A DNA stretch of 64,000 nucleotides from Argopecten irradians (lineage: Eukaryota; Mollusca; Bivalvia; Pectinida; Pectinidae): positions 48,644,086 to 48,708,085 of the forward strand of contig NC_091135.1 of NCBI RefSeq assembly GCF_041381155.1, read 5' to 3'. The notes under the pieces are model-generated. The model searched no databases, was not told where the DNA came from, and saw nothing but the letters and a program-made list of their open reading frames with translations. The translations under genes were made by a program, and so were the position numbers. Of this stretch, positions 36,501 through 48,124 are shown piece after piece (the first letter of the stretch is position 1; each line of letters starts with the position of its first letter).

Positions 36501-39500
36501 GGGGGGGGGGGGGGGGGGGGCTGGGACCATATAATTCACAATTTTGGTTGACCTTTGGCTATGGAAGGTTTCTGCAAAATATATAGACTTCGTCTCAGGT
36601 GACCTAAAAATGAATGCTATTGCCGAAACTTTTTGGACTAATGATAGTTCATGTGAATGTTTAAGTCTTCAAAGATCGCTTCTTTTTTAATGAATAAAAA
36701 AAAAACACGAAAAAATCACTACAGCTGCTCGCAACCCAGTACCGCGGTTTCATCGGTTTTCGACGGCGAAAGACCAAGATAAATTTTTTACACACAATGT
36801 CAAACATATTCAATTCAAATCATTAATTATATGTTTAAGAAGCATGTTAATGATGTTTTTGAGCAATATTTCAGGAATTTCATCTACTAAACGAAGCATT
36901 GTATCCACAAACGGTGTAAGATTTACATTGTAGCCTAGGCCTACTGATTCTTTTTCTTTTTGTCAAAGTGACGTTTAAATAATAAATGTTTCAAGATAAA
37001 CTTACACTATTATTTTAAACTATGTTATGCTGTATATGAGTGCAAATTGCCACCATAATACCACAAATGAAAGCTTATTCCTTCCAAACGCCAGCTTGCA
37101 CGGTCGAATCGACCGGGCTCATAGAGGACTAAAAAGTGACGTCATTGGAATGTTCGAGATCAAATCGTCCAATTCAGAAACGGTTATCAAAATAAAGAAA
37201 TTAAACATTTATTTACTCACATCGCAATATTTTCCTATCGCAACTGTTACAGGAAATTCTTATTACCTGGTATCGAGTTCTATGCCTGATTAATCTCGAT
37301 ATTAGTGCTGAAAATATCTTGTTTATTGATATTGTTCCGCTACTTTTGTTGACTTTAAATTCGCAAACTCGAAGGGCGTTAGAACGCTTGTTTTCAACCG
37401 GAATCAACACCGAAGTGATAAAGACCTTCCAAGTGAATTTTTGCATCGGGGGAACAGGGACATAAAAAGTTGATTTTCTCAAAAATTAAGAAAAATAAAA
37501 TACATTAATTTTGCTGGAACACTTAAAAAATCATTCTGATATCGGAACAGCTGGACTTTTTTTATTATTATTATTATATATTATGTAAGTTAATAACACA
37601 GCTAAAAATGTATTAAGTATTACGTCTACACTACAGTTAAATGGGTACACACAGTGAAACATAGTATTATTGGTCTTCTATTTCATTTAACATTTTAAAA
37701 TTCATATAAGTAATTATAAAATGACTTCTTCAGATATGTTTTCATCCAAACACATAAAGCAAGAACTATTCTGTATTGTTGCAAATGCTTACAAGCGTTA
37801 TAAACGTTTGTCCGTGTCTTTGAATGACTTTCAAAGCTTAATTAATCACAACTTGAGGTTTTCAATAGATTATTTAAGCAAATAATAACATGTTATTTTT
37901 TCTACCAGTGATGGCACATTAATGACAATTTAACTTTGAAAGAATTTTGCAAAATTGTTTTGGTGTCTTAAAGGGTCTATCCACCAACACTTCCATGACG
38001 AAGTCCCCATATACATAATTTGTTTTATATAATTTCGTGAACAAGCTTTCATGATTTAAAAAAAAAATGAAGAAATTTCCATATCAACACTAGAAGTTAT
38101 GGGATAACAGAAACCTATCTAACCTTCTGAAATGTCTTCTGGATAAAACGACAATGTCCCCTGTCTCCTTAGCAGTTCATCGATAACAAACCGTGTTTTA
38201 TGACAATTTCCGCATCCAAGGTCGACCAGCGTTAGTTGGTACGGGACTCGTGGAATGATATTCTACAAATGAGCGATATAAAGTTGAGGTGAGCTATTAA
38301 TTATAGATTGATCAAGTATGATTAACGGTTTGGAATAAGCCTATCTTCTGCTATAAAACAAAGAAAATGACAAGCAGGGCGTAAACTATTTTGAACACTA
38401 TTCAATTTCCGTAATTGGGATATCTTAGGTAGAATAGATGATGATGTATATTCAGTGATTAGAGGTTAGAGCTACATATAAGCAGAGTGAGAAACAAAAC
38501 GATGTATGGAGCAAGCATTTCATCTTAAAGAATGGGTTGGTTGAGAAGTTTTAAGTTTTATTAACAACTATTATGGCGTGTCTCGTCTAAGGCCGGAACC
38601 CAGAGACTTCCTCACAGGGGCGACAACTCAATGTAAAATGTTGTGAGGCAGTGGCAAGAGAGGCGTTAGGAAAAGGTTGATTAGGAAAAATTAAGATACC
38701 AAATTTTGTCTTTCTTTAAGAGATGCAAACGAATTTTACAACTGTTCGTACAAACGAGATAAAGTTCTGTTTCTGAATCACAAAATTATTCTGTGTAAGG
38801 TCACTAAATTCTATGTGAATGGGAAAGTGTCGTCATGAAATGTCATTTGAAGGAAGATCTTCTGTATGAGATAAATTAATTTTGATGAATCAGAAATCCC
38901 ATATTAACTTCATACCTCTATTTTGTCTCGTAGTACAGACAGTTCCCCTCTTGTGATGTAGTAATTAGAGTTCTCCGTTGTACATATATGATTCAGCTCT
39001 GATCCAACTTCGTCGTAGTTATACCATGTTGGCAGGTACTTGTGATTGGATTGCAAACCTTTTAAGATCTCTTGGTAGTTTTCCATAATTCTAGCGAAAA
39101 AATGAAAACTTTAAAAGATTGTTTCATAAACCCAATCGCAATGGAATTGCTTTATCCAAATGATAGTAATTATTTCGTTCTTTTGATATACTCTTGGTTT
39201 TCGGTCTGGAGCTAAGTTCACTAGAATATCATCTTTCCTATTATGACACATGGGGATATTCCAAATGCGTTATCAATATAAAGTTATTCAGTTGCCTTGT
39301 AAGAGAGAAAACCGGACATTATAGTACTGAAGTGTTCTGTCAAAATCATGAACTAAATCATGCTCCATGTCGTCACATTATACTAACAACCAAGAGTCAG
39401 CTTTGACTTTGTTCTTAGGTATGTAGAACTGTACCTGCTTCCAATTGAATGACCATAAAAACGACCAAATTTGAGATGTTATTTTCTCTTTCCTGCCTTA

Positions 39501-42500
39501 GTGATCGTCTTAAAGATTCTCCACCACCAAAAAATGGTATTTTTTCACTATCAAAAACAGGAACAGACGAATTTGTATCTTTCTTTAGTTACAAAAGTTA
39601 CTTACTTTACACCATTGAAAGGTTTGAGCTTCCTAAAAAATAATTAACTGCGTCCCGAAAAAAAAAATCCATGGCACTATGTCCTATATAGAATTATATA
39701 CTGATTGTGCATGCACCAAAAGCAAAATAAATTGTTTTATATGCATGTTTGTGTTAATTAGACATATATAAACACGATTATACATCAGTAATTGTTCAAA
39801 TGATGGGTATCGTTTATGTTTTGTCGGCGGTGGAACATCTTTAACGTTTATTTGAACATTGCCTCCTTCTATTTTTCATATTCAGACATCTAGTTTTGGT
39901 CCATTGTCAGAATAATGTAAACACAACACGAACAATCTACAGTCCCAGAAATGCACACTCACAGCATATGCATGGAAAGTCACGCATATCAACAGTAAAC
40001 GAAAAAAAAGTATCCTCTTTGGTCGACTAACGTTTGATGTCGCTACGTTCTGAAATCACAGAACAAACGTTCCATCTTTAATTTGAAGTAGGTTGGTACC
40101 GTTTTGGGTTATGTCATATATTGCAAGTACGAAATAAAAGGGGCAAATTCATTTTGGTTTGTTTTGTCAACAGATGTGTATCTTACTAAAACGTGAATAA
40201 CACTGACAGTAAATAAAGTATCCCACAACACAATTAATACCTGCATGTCTAATACAGTCCCAAAGGTCCCGATATCTCGAGAGAAGTATTTATATTTATC
40301 ATTGAATATTGATATATTAATGTATCTGTCTGTTACGAGTGACTTCATCGCTCAGGACTGTAATATTTTTGCATATGTCACTTATAAGAGCTATTTTTGT
40401 TGCCTTTGGTTTTGCTACGTAAGAATTTACACAACGACATAATAGTGTTAGGATTCGAGTATGTCGTGTTAATATGGTTGCCAAGGCTAGCAATAAAAAC
40501 GTTTTAGATACGTTCATAAAACTTCCTCAAATGAAGACTCGTTTAAAATCATACATATATGTATTAATTTCTACCAGAAAGGAACTATAATGTTACCGAC
40601 GATTTGTGATGCAAAATAATTGGAACTAAAGAAATGTCTGGTGTATACCTGTAGTCAGTCGCTGAAGTATCAGATATAGGTTGCTGCGGTCACTAACGGG
40701 ATGGTTTAACGTCAATGAGAGCGATGTTATGGTGAATGATCACATTGGGGTAGATATGGCCATGTAATACATTTCATGCTACCACAAATTTAGTGTCCTG
40801 TGTGCCTTTTCATTCGTTATTTATGGCAGCAAACACAAAAGTATGATATGTTATAGGCAATGACGTGACGATTTAAATGACAAAATGGCTCTCTCCGCTG
40901 TATGTTTGCAACACTTTCTGATATTGTTTTTGATTCGGATAGAATAACACATTCATCAATGTTAACATGTGTATCAAATACGTTTGTTCACGCGAACATA
41001 CAAAAATAGAAATTTAGCGAGCGCCCACAATCAGATGTGTCTTCTTACTTAGCCAACATTCTGAATTTTGAGGTATTTGTTGGTCAGGTGAGACTAGGTG
41101 TGAAAGATAGAACAATAGCAGATAATTACAGGTAAGGTTATAGACTGTTTTATAAAACTTCCAACTTTTACGGGTTTGTACTTTATGTTATGAGAAAAAA
41201 AACCTGGATATTTAAGTATTACATGTATATTAATTTATAAATACACATTGTATATGAGAATTCATACATTCAATAGTAGATTTTGAACATAGCTACTACT
41301 TTCATATAATTTCATTTTTAATGAATATATATCAGAATGGACACAAAAAGTAATTACATTTTGAACATAGCTACTACTACTTTTAAACACATTAGTTAAA
41401 TAAATTTCATTTTTAACAAATAATAAATATATATCAGAATGGACAAAAAAGTAATGACATTTTGAACATAGCTACTATTTTTTAGTTATTTAATTTACAA
41501 ATAAATATACACCAGCATGGATATTAAAAGTAACTATATAGTGAGAATATAGCTACTATTTTAAAAGTTTTTCCACCTAAGTTCATCAGCAAGCAGCACT
41601 AGAAATATTATTCATCACATTTTTCACAGTGTATATTTTAATACATGTACAGTTCCTTACTGCAAATGTAGTAAATGAGATAAAATTAAAAAAAACCCAT
41701 TAAATTCTATATCTTTTGTAGTATATATATAGAGAGAGAGACAGTAACATTTTGTTTTTTTGGTCTTAACCTGACAGCAAATTTTCTTCTTTCTAAAGCA
41801 AAAGAAATATATTTACCCAAATTACTTAATTCCTTTACATTTTGTGTATTTAAAATTGAATTTACTTTAACAAGCTTGGATTTCTGATATAATATGGTTT
41901 TATAAATTTTAATCTTCATACACGTTACATTTTATAACGAAATGGAATTTATCTTCAATATCATCATTATAAAATGAACATATTCTTTAATTCCCAGGTA
42001 TATTCCTGTATCTTCTCCTCTCTATATTCAAATCATGTGCAGATAATCGGACTTTAGATATTTTTCTCTTAACTTTAATGTCTAAAGATTTATTTGAATA
42101 AAGGTTGACAAAAATAAGATGTTTGTATAAATTTCCTTTAGATGAATCATTTATGAAACGTATACATTCCTGTCTAAAAAGATCTTCTAATTTGAGTTTA
42201 AATAGATTAGAATCAGATTTAAGAAACGATTCCAAATCATATATATAGCCCAAACCACAATTGTTTAATTCCAATCTCGACTGAAAAATTCAGCTATGAT
42301 TATTTTCTTCGATTTCTAATTTTCCAGATAATAGATAAAGAAACAAATCTTTACCCAAATTATTTAAAGTTTTAACACTTTTACATGAAAACAATTCTAT
42401 AAGCTTGTAAACACTTTAATGTCGGTAATAATACTGCTTTATATAAGTCCTTCTTAAATCAGAGTAAAATAAAATGGACCTCGTCCTCAACATCATTCTT

Positions 42501-43507
42501 ATCACAAACTGTACATAATCTCTGACTCCTGGGAATGTTACTGTAACGCCCAGATTCTATATTAAGGCTGTGTCCTTGCATCCGGAATTTACTAAATATT
42601 TTTTTACGTTGTACATACAACGAATATCTCCCAGTTTCAAAGTACACCATGGAAGTAAATGACTATTCGCTTAATGTTTAAATGGAATAAAAGGTTATTA
42701 GGGAAACATGTACCATTATTGCTCAAACAGCCTAATTAACGATGATAAAACAGCATTGATAGTAATGCAAATACCATCTAATTATATGTACCAGTTCTAT
42801 AGAAAGGCTATCAAGCATTATTATATTTAACAGAAGACACTATTTTCAGCATTAAAATTGGAAATCATACACTTTATTTGTTTTCTTTTCTAAATTGATA
42901 ATATTGTAAAACAAACTAATGATTTACCGTCTTGAAATGAAGGTCATTTGAAAAAAGTTTTAATAGAAGGTCATTTGAAAAAAAGTTTTAATAGAATTAT
43001 TAATATATATCTATTTTTTACCTGAAAATTAAGTTTTAAAACTAAGCCTTTCCTACACAAATCCATTTTAATCTTCAACTTGTCTATTTTATAAATATTT
43101 CCTATCATAGAAAGTAAGAACAGACTATAGCTGAAACTCACTCAGGTGTAAAACTTGACGTGTTGGCCAGGTAATACAGGTAAATTTCAGAATGTTGGCT
43201 AAGTGAGAATGAATCCAATCAGACAAGAAGCAAAAATGTTTGATGTGCACGCTTTGTGATTACAGGCGTTAATTATAAACCCAATTAGAATTAAGAAGAT
43301 CCTCCGATAGATTTTTGTTTGTTTGATTTAATTAAAGCCACACTATTCGCAACTATAAACAAAATGTCGAGTTATAGTCGACCCAAATATTGTTAGTATT
43401 TGTAGATGTAGTTGAAATTAAGTTATATCAATAAATATCTATAATGATTTCTTTATAACTTTGGTACAGCAGTTCTTGAAAGTTAATACTTGTAAACATA
43501 CCTTCAT
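27194..43507 (-). CDS. EgtD-like SAM-dependent methyltransferase (histidine N-alpha-methyltransferase family)
   Basis: Exons, minus strand: 39090-38916, 38262-38124, 30414-30312, 29652-29549, 28944-28867, 28316-28140, 27381-27194 (stop TAG). All have AG/GT borders and matching phase. Tentative 5' exons are 43507-43502 (ATG AAG) and 40683-40649. The product is about 334 residues, close to bacterial EgtD. In order: LPTWYNYDEVGSEL and YYITRGE near the N-terminus; SAM motif LVDLGCGN (about 84-91); EDIS and VITPIPEDY; KFILWLGSIICMS (about 159-171); ADITQDR and AYDDEAG; ITRLNKETG; GERLYFHE, FSCKYTLEQL and TWTDKDK at the end. EgtD trimethylates histidine with SAM on the way to ergothioneine. Two substrate-pocket signatures differ: GSTIGN becomes GSIICM, and the E-x-S of the C-terminal motif reads G-F-S. 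The substrate may therefore not be histidine. Introns are long and full of repeats, and the last exon has a second copy at 23513-23700. Confidence 0.82.
27541..28139. other. Last intron of the EgtD-like gene, with SINE piece
   Basis: 27550-27680 is a worn SINE 3' half in + sense ('ctggctgataataggac'). The rest is AT-rich intron. Confidence 0.5.
29130..29245 (+). repeat. SINE 3' end in an EgtD-like intron
   Basis: 'ataatgggaggccgtcc' then 'ccctggctgttaagaggacg'. 5' truncated. Confidence 0.6.
29977..30285 (+). mobile_element. Truncated copy of the TTAA MITE beside a splice site
   Basis: Closely matches 12784-13090, begins TTAA then AGTGAACAGTCGGGCAA, and lacks the right terminal repeat. It stops 26 bp from the 5' splice site of the EgtD-like exon 30312-30414. 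Confidence 0.65.
30415..31640. other. Intron DNA of the EgtD-like gene
   Basis: No exon recognised. 30870-30965 ('gaccacttggaagacgag', then 'ctctaaataaagtctatt') looks like the 3' end of a LINE. An open frame at 31031-31360 (109 residues) has no family resemblance. Confidence 0.35.
31641..32408. repeat. 34-bp AT-rich minisatellite, about 22 units
   Basis: Unit close to 'gattaattacgggaatatg' plus 'tttgatatattagaga'. Units vary by one to three bases and a few are longer. The array's last ATGTTTGA runs directly into the transposase remnant without a gap. Confidence 0.85.
32401..33137 (+). pseudogene. MULE-type transposase, C-terminal remnant
   Basis: Reads FPNSTHVLCTRHLRQN (the C-x2-H pair after the second catalytic Asp in Mutator-like transposases), then IFGQDG, and WTNNNCESINHVLK (catalytic Glu region). 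Near 32870 the frame changes and continues RRAIIDTGQYRLTEQLGRY. A stop lies at 33051, and the tail GKKPGQRKRRRTERT ends at TAG about 33135. So it is a 5'-truncated DNA-transposon gene with one frameshift and one in-frame stop. The N-terminal part is replaced by the minisatellite. Family placement is from motif memory. Confidence 0.65.
33138..33749. repeat. Tandem repeat of about 80-90 bp, split by a MITE
   Basis: Units contain 'cttctgacaatcacagcttc', 'tcgcctcgtcaggcgcac' and 'atactaggtagtgaatgatc'. One unit is split by the insertion 33177-33493, two full ones follow, and a partial one ends at 33749. Confidence 0.75.
33177..33493. mobile_element. 317-bp MITE with long inverted repeats and 9-bp target duplication
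   Basis: Inverted ends of about 70 bp begin ATCCTCGATA(T/C)TCCAGGG on both sides, and the target AGGCGCACT is duplicated at 33168-33176 and 33494-33502. Long ends with a 9-bp duplication are typical of Mutator-like elements. It carries no coding sequence. It is inserted in a tandem repeat unit next to the MULE transposase remnant. Confidence 0.8.
33750..35621. other. Intron DNA, minor repeats only
   Basis: No exon seen. Two 55-bp direct copies lie at 33945-34000 and 34050-34105 ('taaatatgattttgcttta'). A short hairpin is at 34838-34899 (cgaaagca ... tgctttcg). 35490-35570 is rich in repeated 'tccgattcggt'-like words. Confidence 0.45.
35622..36606 (+). mobile_element. AGGTCACCTGA-ended non-autonomous element with poly-G run
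   Basis: Starts 'aaacaagaggcccatgggcc' and 'cggtcacctgag', ends 'cgtctcaggtgacc'. Two to three internal repeats of about 300 bp are marked by 'atgaagagtattt' and 'ccaattttggcccc'. At 36498-36520 one unit has expanded to 23 consecutive G. Non-coding. Confidence 0.65.
36607..38123. other. Intron DNA of the EgtD-like gene
   Basis: No exon or named repeat recognised. Open frames at 37027-37293 and 37213-37482 overlap on opposite strands and resemble nothing I know. Confidence 0.4.
38570..38705 (-). repeat. SINE head fragment, - sense
   Basis: 'ggccggaacccagagac', 'ctcacaggggcga' and 'gtggcaagagaggcgttagg' match the tRNA-like head region. Confidence 0.55.
39091..40648. other. Intron DNA
   Basis: No exon seen. 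39895-40000 carries faint SINE similarity ('gtcagaataatgtaaacac'). Confidence 0.4.
41275..41580. repeat. 80-100-bp direct repeats, about 3.5 copies
   Basis: Each copy carries 'gaacatagctactac' and 'atatatatcagaatgga'. Starts lie near 41281, 41358, 41459 and 41545. Confidence 0.7.
41710..42650 (-). mobile_element. Two LINE C-terminal fragments in tandem
   Basis: Both resemble the end of a CR1/jockey-like LINE polyprotein. At 42650-42459: FSKFRMQGHSLNIESGRY...RLCTVCDKNDVEDEVHF. At 42050-41900: SKVRLSAHDLNIERRRY, followed after a stop by ICSFYNDDIEDKFHF. They are diverged from each other, so two old insertions or an old duplication. Several stops; inactive. Confidence 0.6.
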
Positions 43508-43845
43508 TTTTTCTGGTAGCCATAGAAGTGAAGTTAAGATTATTGCCGAATGGAAGTCAGAAAGTTCACGGCCCGTTCTCGGAAGAGTTCGGACAGACGT
43601 TACGTAGTTACGGTAGTCACATGACGTTCTCGGCAACAACGTTACAATGTCAGCTACCTTCGGTTTGTTTGACTGAATGGGACCCGCCTAGCGATGTTCA
43701 ACATTTATTTGATTTTCATCAAAAATTTCTGAATCATTATCGCTCATCTTGACTTTGTTTCAGTCCTGTCTCTGCATGATATACAACAGCTTTTTTTCAA
43801 CATTTTTCTAAATCATTTAACAAAAATAATAAAGAAACGGATATT

Positions 43846-44357
43846 GGGACTTTAACGTCCTATTAACAGCCAGGGTGTTGTAAAGACGACGTCCCATGTA
43901 TGCTCTCTGTTGCGGGTGTGAAGTGCGAGGTGCATATTTTGGGAGACTGCGAGGTATGTCCGTGTTGTGTCTTCTGGTATAGTGAAACTCTTGTTCTATC
44001 TATAGTGCTATATCACTGAAACATGCCGCTGAAGACACCAAGCAACACACCCCATCCGGTCACATTATACTGACAACGGACGAATTAGTCGTCCCACTTT
44101 CTGCATGCTGAGCGCTAAGCAGGAGCAGAACCTACCACTTTTATAGACTTTGGTGTGTCTCAGCCAAGGGGCACAACCCAAAGCCTACCTCTCAGGGGCG
44201 AGCGCTCAACTGAAGGCCAAAAGTGAGGTGGTGTCAAGGGAGTCGCTAGGAAGAAGAAATTAAGTCAGGAGGAAAGATAAGATCCTAAAATTAGTCGCCT
44301 TTTACGATCATGCAATAGGGGCAGCAGGTACAATTCTTACGCCCTTCCTGCAGGGCC
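43846..44357 (-). repeat. Near full-length tRNA-derived SINE
   Basis: Best copy of the main repeat of the window. Read on the minus strand it runs from 'ggccctgcaggaagggcg' and 'cgtaaaaggcgactaa' to a tRNA-like head: A-box region TTGGCCTTCAGTTGAGCG, B-box region GGGTTGTGCCCC. Then comes a body ('cagtgatatagcactata', 'cgcagtctcccaaa' in other copies) and a 3' end 'ctgttaataggacgttaa', which in several copies is followed by (CAAA)n. Pol III-type promoter and A-rich short-repeat tail mark it as a tRNA SINE. It may belong to the bivalve V- or MD-SINEs; not verifiable here. Confidence 0.75.
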
Positions 44358-44499
44358 GAATGCAAATACCCGAAATATCCTTTATACAAAATTTAGCGCT
44401 GTATATGAATTAAAGCTTCAAAGAGTGTGCGAAAAGCGCTAAAATAAAACTACCGCTTCAATAAGTATGTTTACAGCATTTACTAGCCAACTGATGTCT

Positions 44500-44815
44500 T
44501 TTGTTCACAAAATAGGAACATAGATCTAATAGGTATACATACAAACTTTCATTAAGCTTGGACCGTAGGTGCATATTTCCTCACGTTATCGTGTTCACAA
44601 GGTTCAATAATCATTATTACTAAGGGCAATAACTCCGTAATAAAGTTACAGTCGAATCAAGCTGATTTTCGAACTCTTCCGAGATAGATCTTTCCAATGC
44701 TTGTCTACATACAAAGTTTCATTATGTTCTGTTCATCTTTAATTAAGTTATCGTTATCAAGGAAATGTTAACGGACGACGCACGACACCGGACAAAATAG
44801 GTCACCATGACCTAT
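44500..44815 (-). repeat. Fragment of the 12516-13738 repeat family
   Basis: Reverse orientation: 'caaggttcaataatcatta', 'gggcaataactccgtaa', 'acgacgcacgacaccggac', ending 'aggtcaccatgacct'. Confidence 0.6.
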
Positions 44816-46279
44816 AAATCACAGTCGCTGCTTTAGATCTTGAGTAATAAGAAATTATTTTTCATTTTGTGGTTTCGATCTTGAGCAAGTGCAGGATTTG
44901 TACAACGATTTTATCACTTCATACAAGTGAGGAGATATAAACACGTCATTCAGTCGATATATACAAGGTGACTGGACCTCTCACACTATCTTCGTCCAGA
45001 AAACTAAATTACAAAGGAGTAGGTTACCAGGTGTGGGTCATTATTCACTTTCAAATTTAAAATAACAAAGTATGTATGTAATTCAGTTAATTATCATTTT
45101 CAAGCTACTTGTATTTTTCATTACAATATATCATTCGTTTCTTCTAATAATTAAATTTGTTTGTTTGATTCAATTAGCGTCCTATTAACAACTAGGGTCA
45201 TGTAAGGACGGTGTAATTCATGATGTTTGTTTGTTTGATTATTTTAACGTCCTATTAACAGCAAGGGTCAAATTCATGATAAATTCATGATGAGTATATG
45301 GTGGACATTGTAGCTACAAGAAGCTGTATATTAGATGTAATTTAGCGTCGTAATTCAAATATACTTTACCAACCTAACAGGATCATTGTTTCTTTTCTCA
45401 AGGATTTTAAAGATTTACATCTAATTTCCCGTTTGGGCCCAAATAGTCTTGTTCCAGAGGGTCCGAGCCAAGAATTATATACCAACTTTGTTCCTCTTCC
45501 ACACATGATGGTTACAATCCATGTAGAAGTCTATCAGAAGTAGTGACTTAGTCCGCTAAATCTGCCTATATTATCAAGCTTTTTTTATGTACCCCCCCCC
45601 CACCAGCATGTTACATCCCATTTATGAAATTAAACAACTCTACACAATGAAATACTTCCGAGACCCATCTATTTCACACATTTGTAATGACCGCCATATA
45701 CACATTTAGTTGAGAAAACGGCAGCCAACCATCGTCGGTTCCGGTTTTGTGTCAAAAAAACACTAGTGTAGTTGAGAGATAAACAAAATGCTAGCCAGTT
45801 TGGGAATTATGGTCGACTTTCACATGTTGTCAAATATTCAAATTTAACACGACCATCGCTGGTACCGCATCACTTTCGCGATATTCACGTTGCATATATA
45901 TATACATGTAGCATTGTACACGTGGCTAACATTATTTTTTAATCATGCCAACTTGAATAAAGGAAAAAACAGATTAAACAACATTCACATACGGTTGTAT
46001 AGGTTAAGAAGTAGGAGCGCTGGTGTGACCGGATTCGATTTCACTTTGGCATACACATCGAGTCCTTTTTGACCTTGTCAGGGAAATAACGCTGTTCCAG
46101 TTCATACCGATGAAATATAATCAGTATCTGTTCATCATTGCTGCATATGCGTTAAAAATGCACATTTAACTACAGTATTTTAATTGGAATATGTTATATA
46201 TTGTTTTCATATGAATGGCAACAGCTGTTGATGTTATTGACAGAGACGTGTGGATAAATTAGTATGTGATGTAATTAGT
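44816..46279. other. No gene; two SINE tails
   Basis: 45160-45212 and 45225-45270 are two short SINE 3' ends in - sense, both starting gtttgtttgatt. Otherwise AT-rich, with a run of ten C at about 45592-45601. Confidence 0.45.
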
Positions 46280-46480
46280 ATGGTTTTGTTTAATGTATTA
46301 TTAACAGCCATGTTCATTTAAGGACGACGTCCCCATGTGTGCGATGTGTGAATGTTTTGGGAGGCTGCGGTATGTTTGTCTTGTCTCATTGTCTCTTTTA
46401 TAGTGCTATCTTACTACATGCCAAATATACCAAACAAGCATATCCCACCGTGTCACACTATAATGACAACCAGTTGCAGC
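46280..46480 (-). repeat. Worn SINE 3' half, - sense
   Basis: 'attattaacagccatgttc', 'ttaaggacgacgtcccc', 'gtgtcacactataatgac'. Confidence 0.55.
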
Positions 46481-46934
46481 ACTCTGCTATATACTTTTAT
46501 AAACAATAGTGCGTCCCGGCACTACTGTTTGGCAGTACTGCCAAACATCATTATATTTACATCTGCAATGCAGTGAAATGATTCATACTGTCAGACCTTC
46601 AAGCCGAGTTGTTGTCTACAACTTCATTGGACATTTTTACAGTGTTATTTGTAATTGTAAAGGGATTTCTGCATGTATATATCTAATCATGCATATGGCA
46701 TAAAACCATGAATTTTACAGTGCGTAAATTCTGTGATATAACCAGTCGTCTTACTTCCTTCATACTGAGCACCTTATCAGGAGGAAGAAAAAAAAAATTG
46801 CCCAGTTATGGCACATATAATTTAAATGTTTTCGACATTTGACTGTCTTGAATATTTTTACTTGTATTTTTTCAATAGTGTTTTTTTTAACGTTTTGAAT
46901 ATTATTTTCAAACATTATTAGCAACGCGATATTG

Positions 46935-47160
46935 AACGGAGTGTTGCTTGGTGTCTTCGGCGGCATTCCTCAGTGATATAGCACTATACAAAGGACAACA
47001 GTTCCACTATACAAGAAGACACAACATCAATATACCGCAGTCTCCCAGGACACCCACCTCGCACAACATACACACAACACACCACATACACGGGAGGCCG
47101 TCCTTACATGACCATAGCTGTTAATAGGACGTTAATTAATCAAACAAACAAACAAAAAAA
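46935..47160 (+). repeat. SINE 3' half with (CAAA)n tail, + sense
   Basis: From 'tggtgtcttcggcggcatt' to 'gttaataggacgttaatt' and 'caaacaaacaaac'. The tail fixes the transcription sense of the family. Confidence 0.7.
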
Positions 47161-47927
47161 TTGAACGGAGTCTCAATCTACTTATAGTCAACGATAGAAT
47201 TTGATAGTTCCATTCAAAGCTAGAAATATCATATACATATAGTTGAGCTACGAGAAAACATAAATTCAAATGAAAACTTACCCAGTTCACTAGACAAGGG
47301 CTGATCTCGTTATGTAGAGGACGGTGGTAACTGTAGTCTCAACGTGTACCTTCTTATATACTAATATCTAACAGGAACAATTACTTAACCATTCATATTT
47401 TTAAAGTGATAACAATTTAATATTTCTACACATATGTCTTCTACAACAGATGTTCTATGCGGGAGATAATATTCAAATTTTACAATGTCAATAGATTAGC
47501 AACACTTAAAACGATATAAATATACATATATATTAGTGTGTTATATGTCACTTACATATTTAATAATGTTTTATTTGATTCACGTTGTCAAGACACATTT
47601 ATCTGCCAACGGTCGAAGTCCACTTAATGTTACATTTCTGAGTAAAACGTTGAATTTCTATCTCTTTGAAAAACATAACTTTATCGGATTACAAGATAAG
47701 GCGTAAACTAAGAATGTTTGTGAATGTAACTCAATCTGTTAATATCATTTATAGTTAACTTGTCAGTACTCTAAAATCTAAATATTTCAATAGGTTGATG
47801 GATAATTGACCAGTATAAAGATATATCAAAGTTAAAGTCAAGTAGTAATTTATGATGTCCTTTTACTACGTTCTAGTCCAACACTACGAATCCTCTTCTT
47901 ACAGTTTTTCTGATTATCCTCTTTGGT

Positions 47928-48124
47928 TTAGGTGTTTGTGAACTTGACCTCGCCCTTGATTTTCCCATTGCCCTTGCCCTTGCGCGTGACCTTAACCTTG
48001 ACCTCCACCCTCGCCTTATTGGAAACCGTCTGGGTTTTGGTTTTGGCTTGGCGGGAACGATGGAAAAGCTGCCTTTTCGTTTCGGTGTTCTTCGTCTGCT
48101 TCCACTTGGTCCGATACTCTTTTT
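47928..48124 (-). CDS. Possible terminal exon of a Lys-rich protein
   Basis: Open segment after a CATGTAG acceptor at 48125, reading EYRTKWKQTKNTETKRQLF, then about 40 residues dominated by K/R/T/V (ending GKIKGEVKFTNT) and TAA at 47928-47930. The basic tail arises from repeated 'aaggtcaaggttaaggtc'-like words, so it could equally be low-complexity DNA. No partner exon or family identified. Confidence 0.25.

Noticed and set aside
36315-36551. Open frame with a Gly run
   Set aside because: Runs through the poly-G tract of a transposable element.
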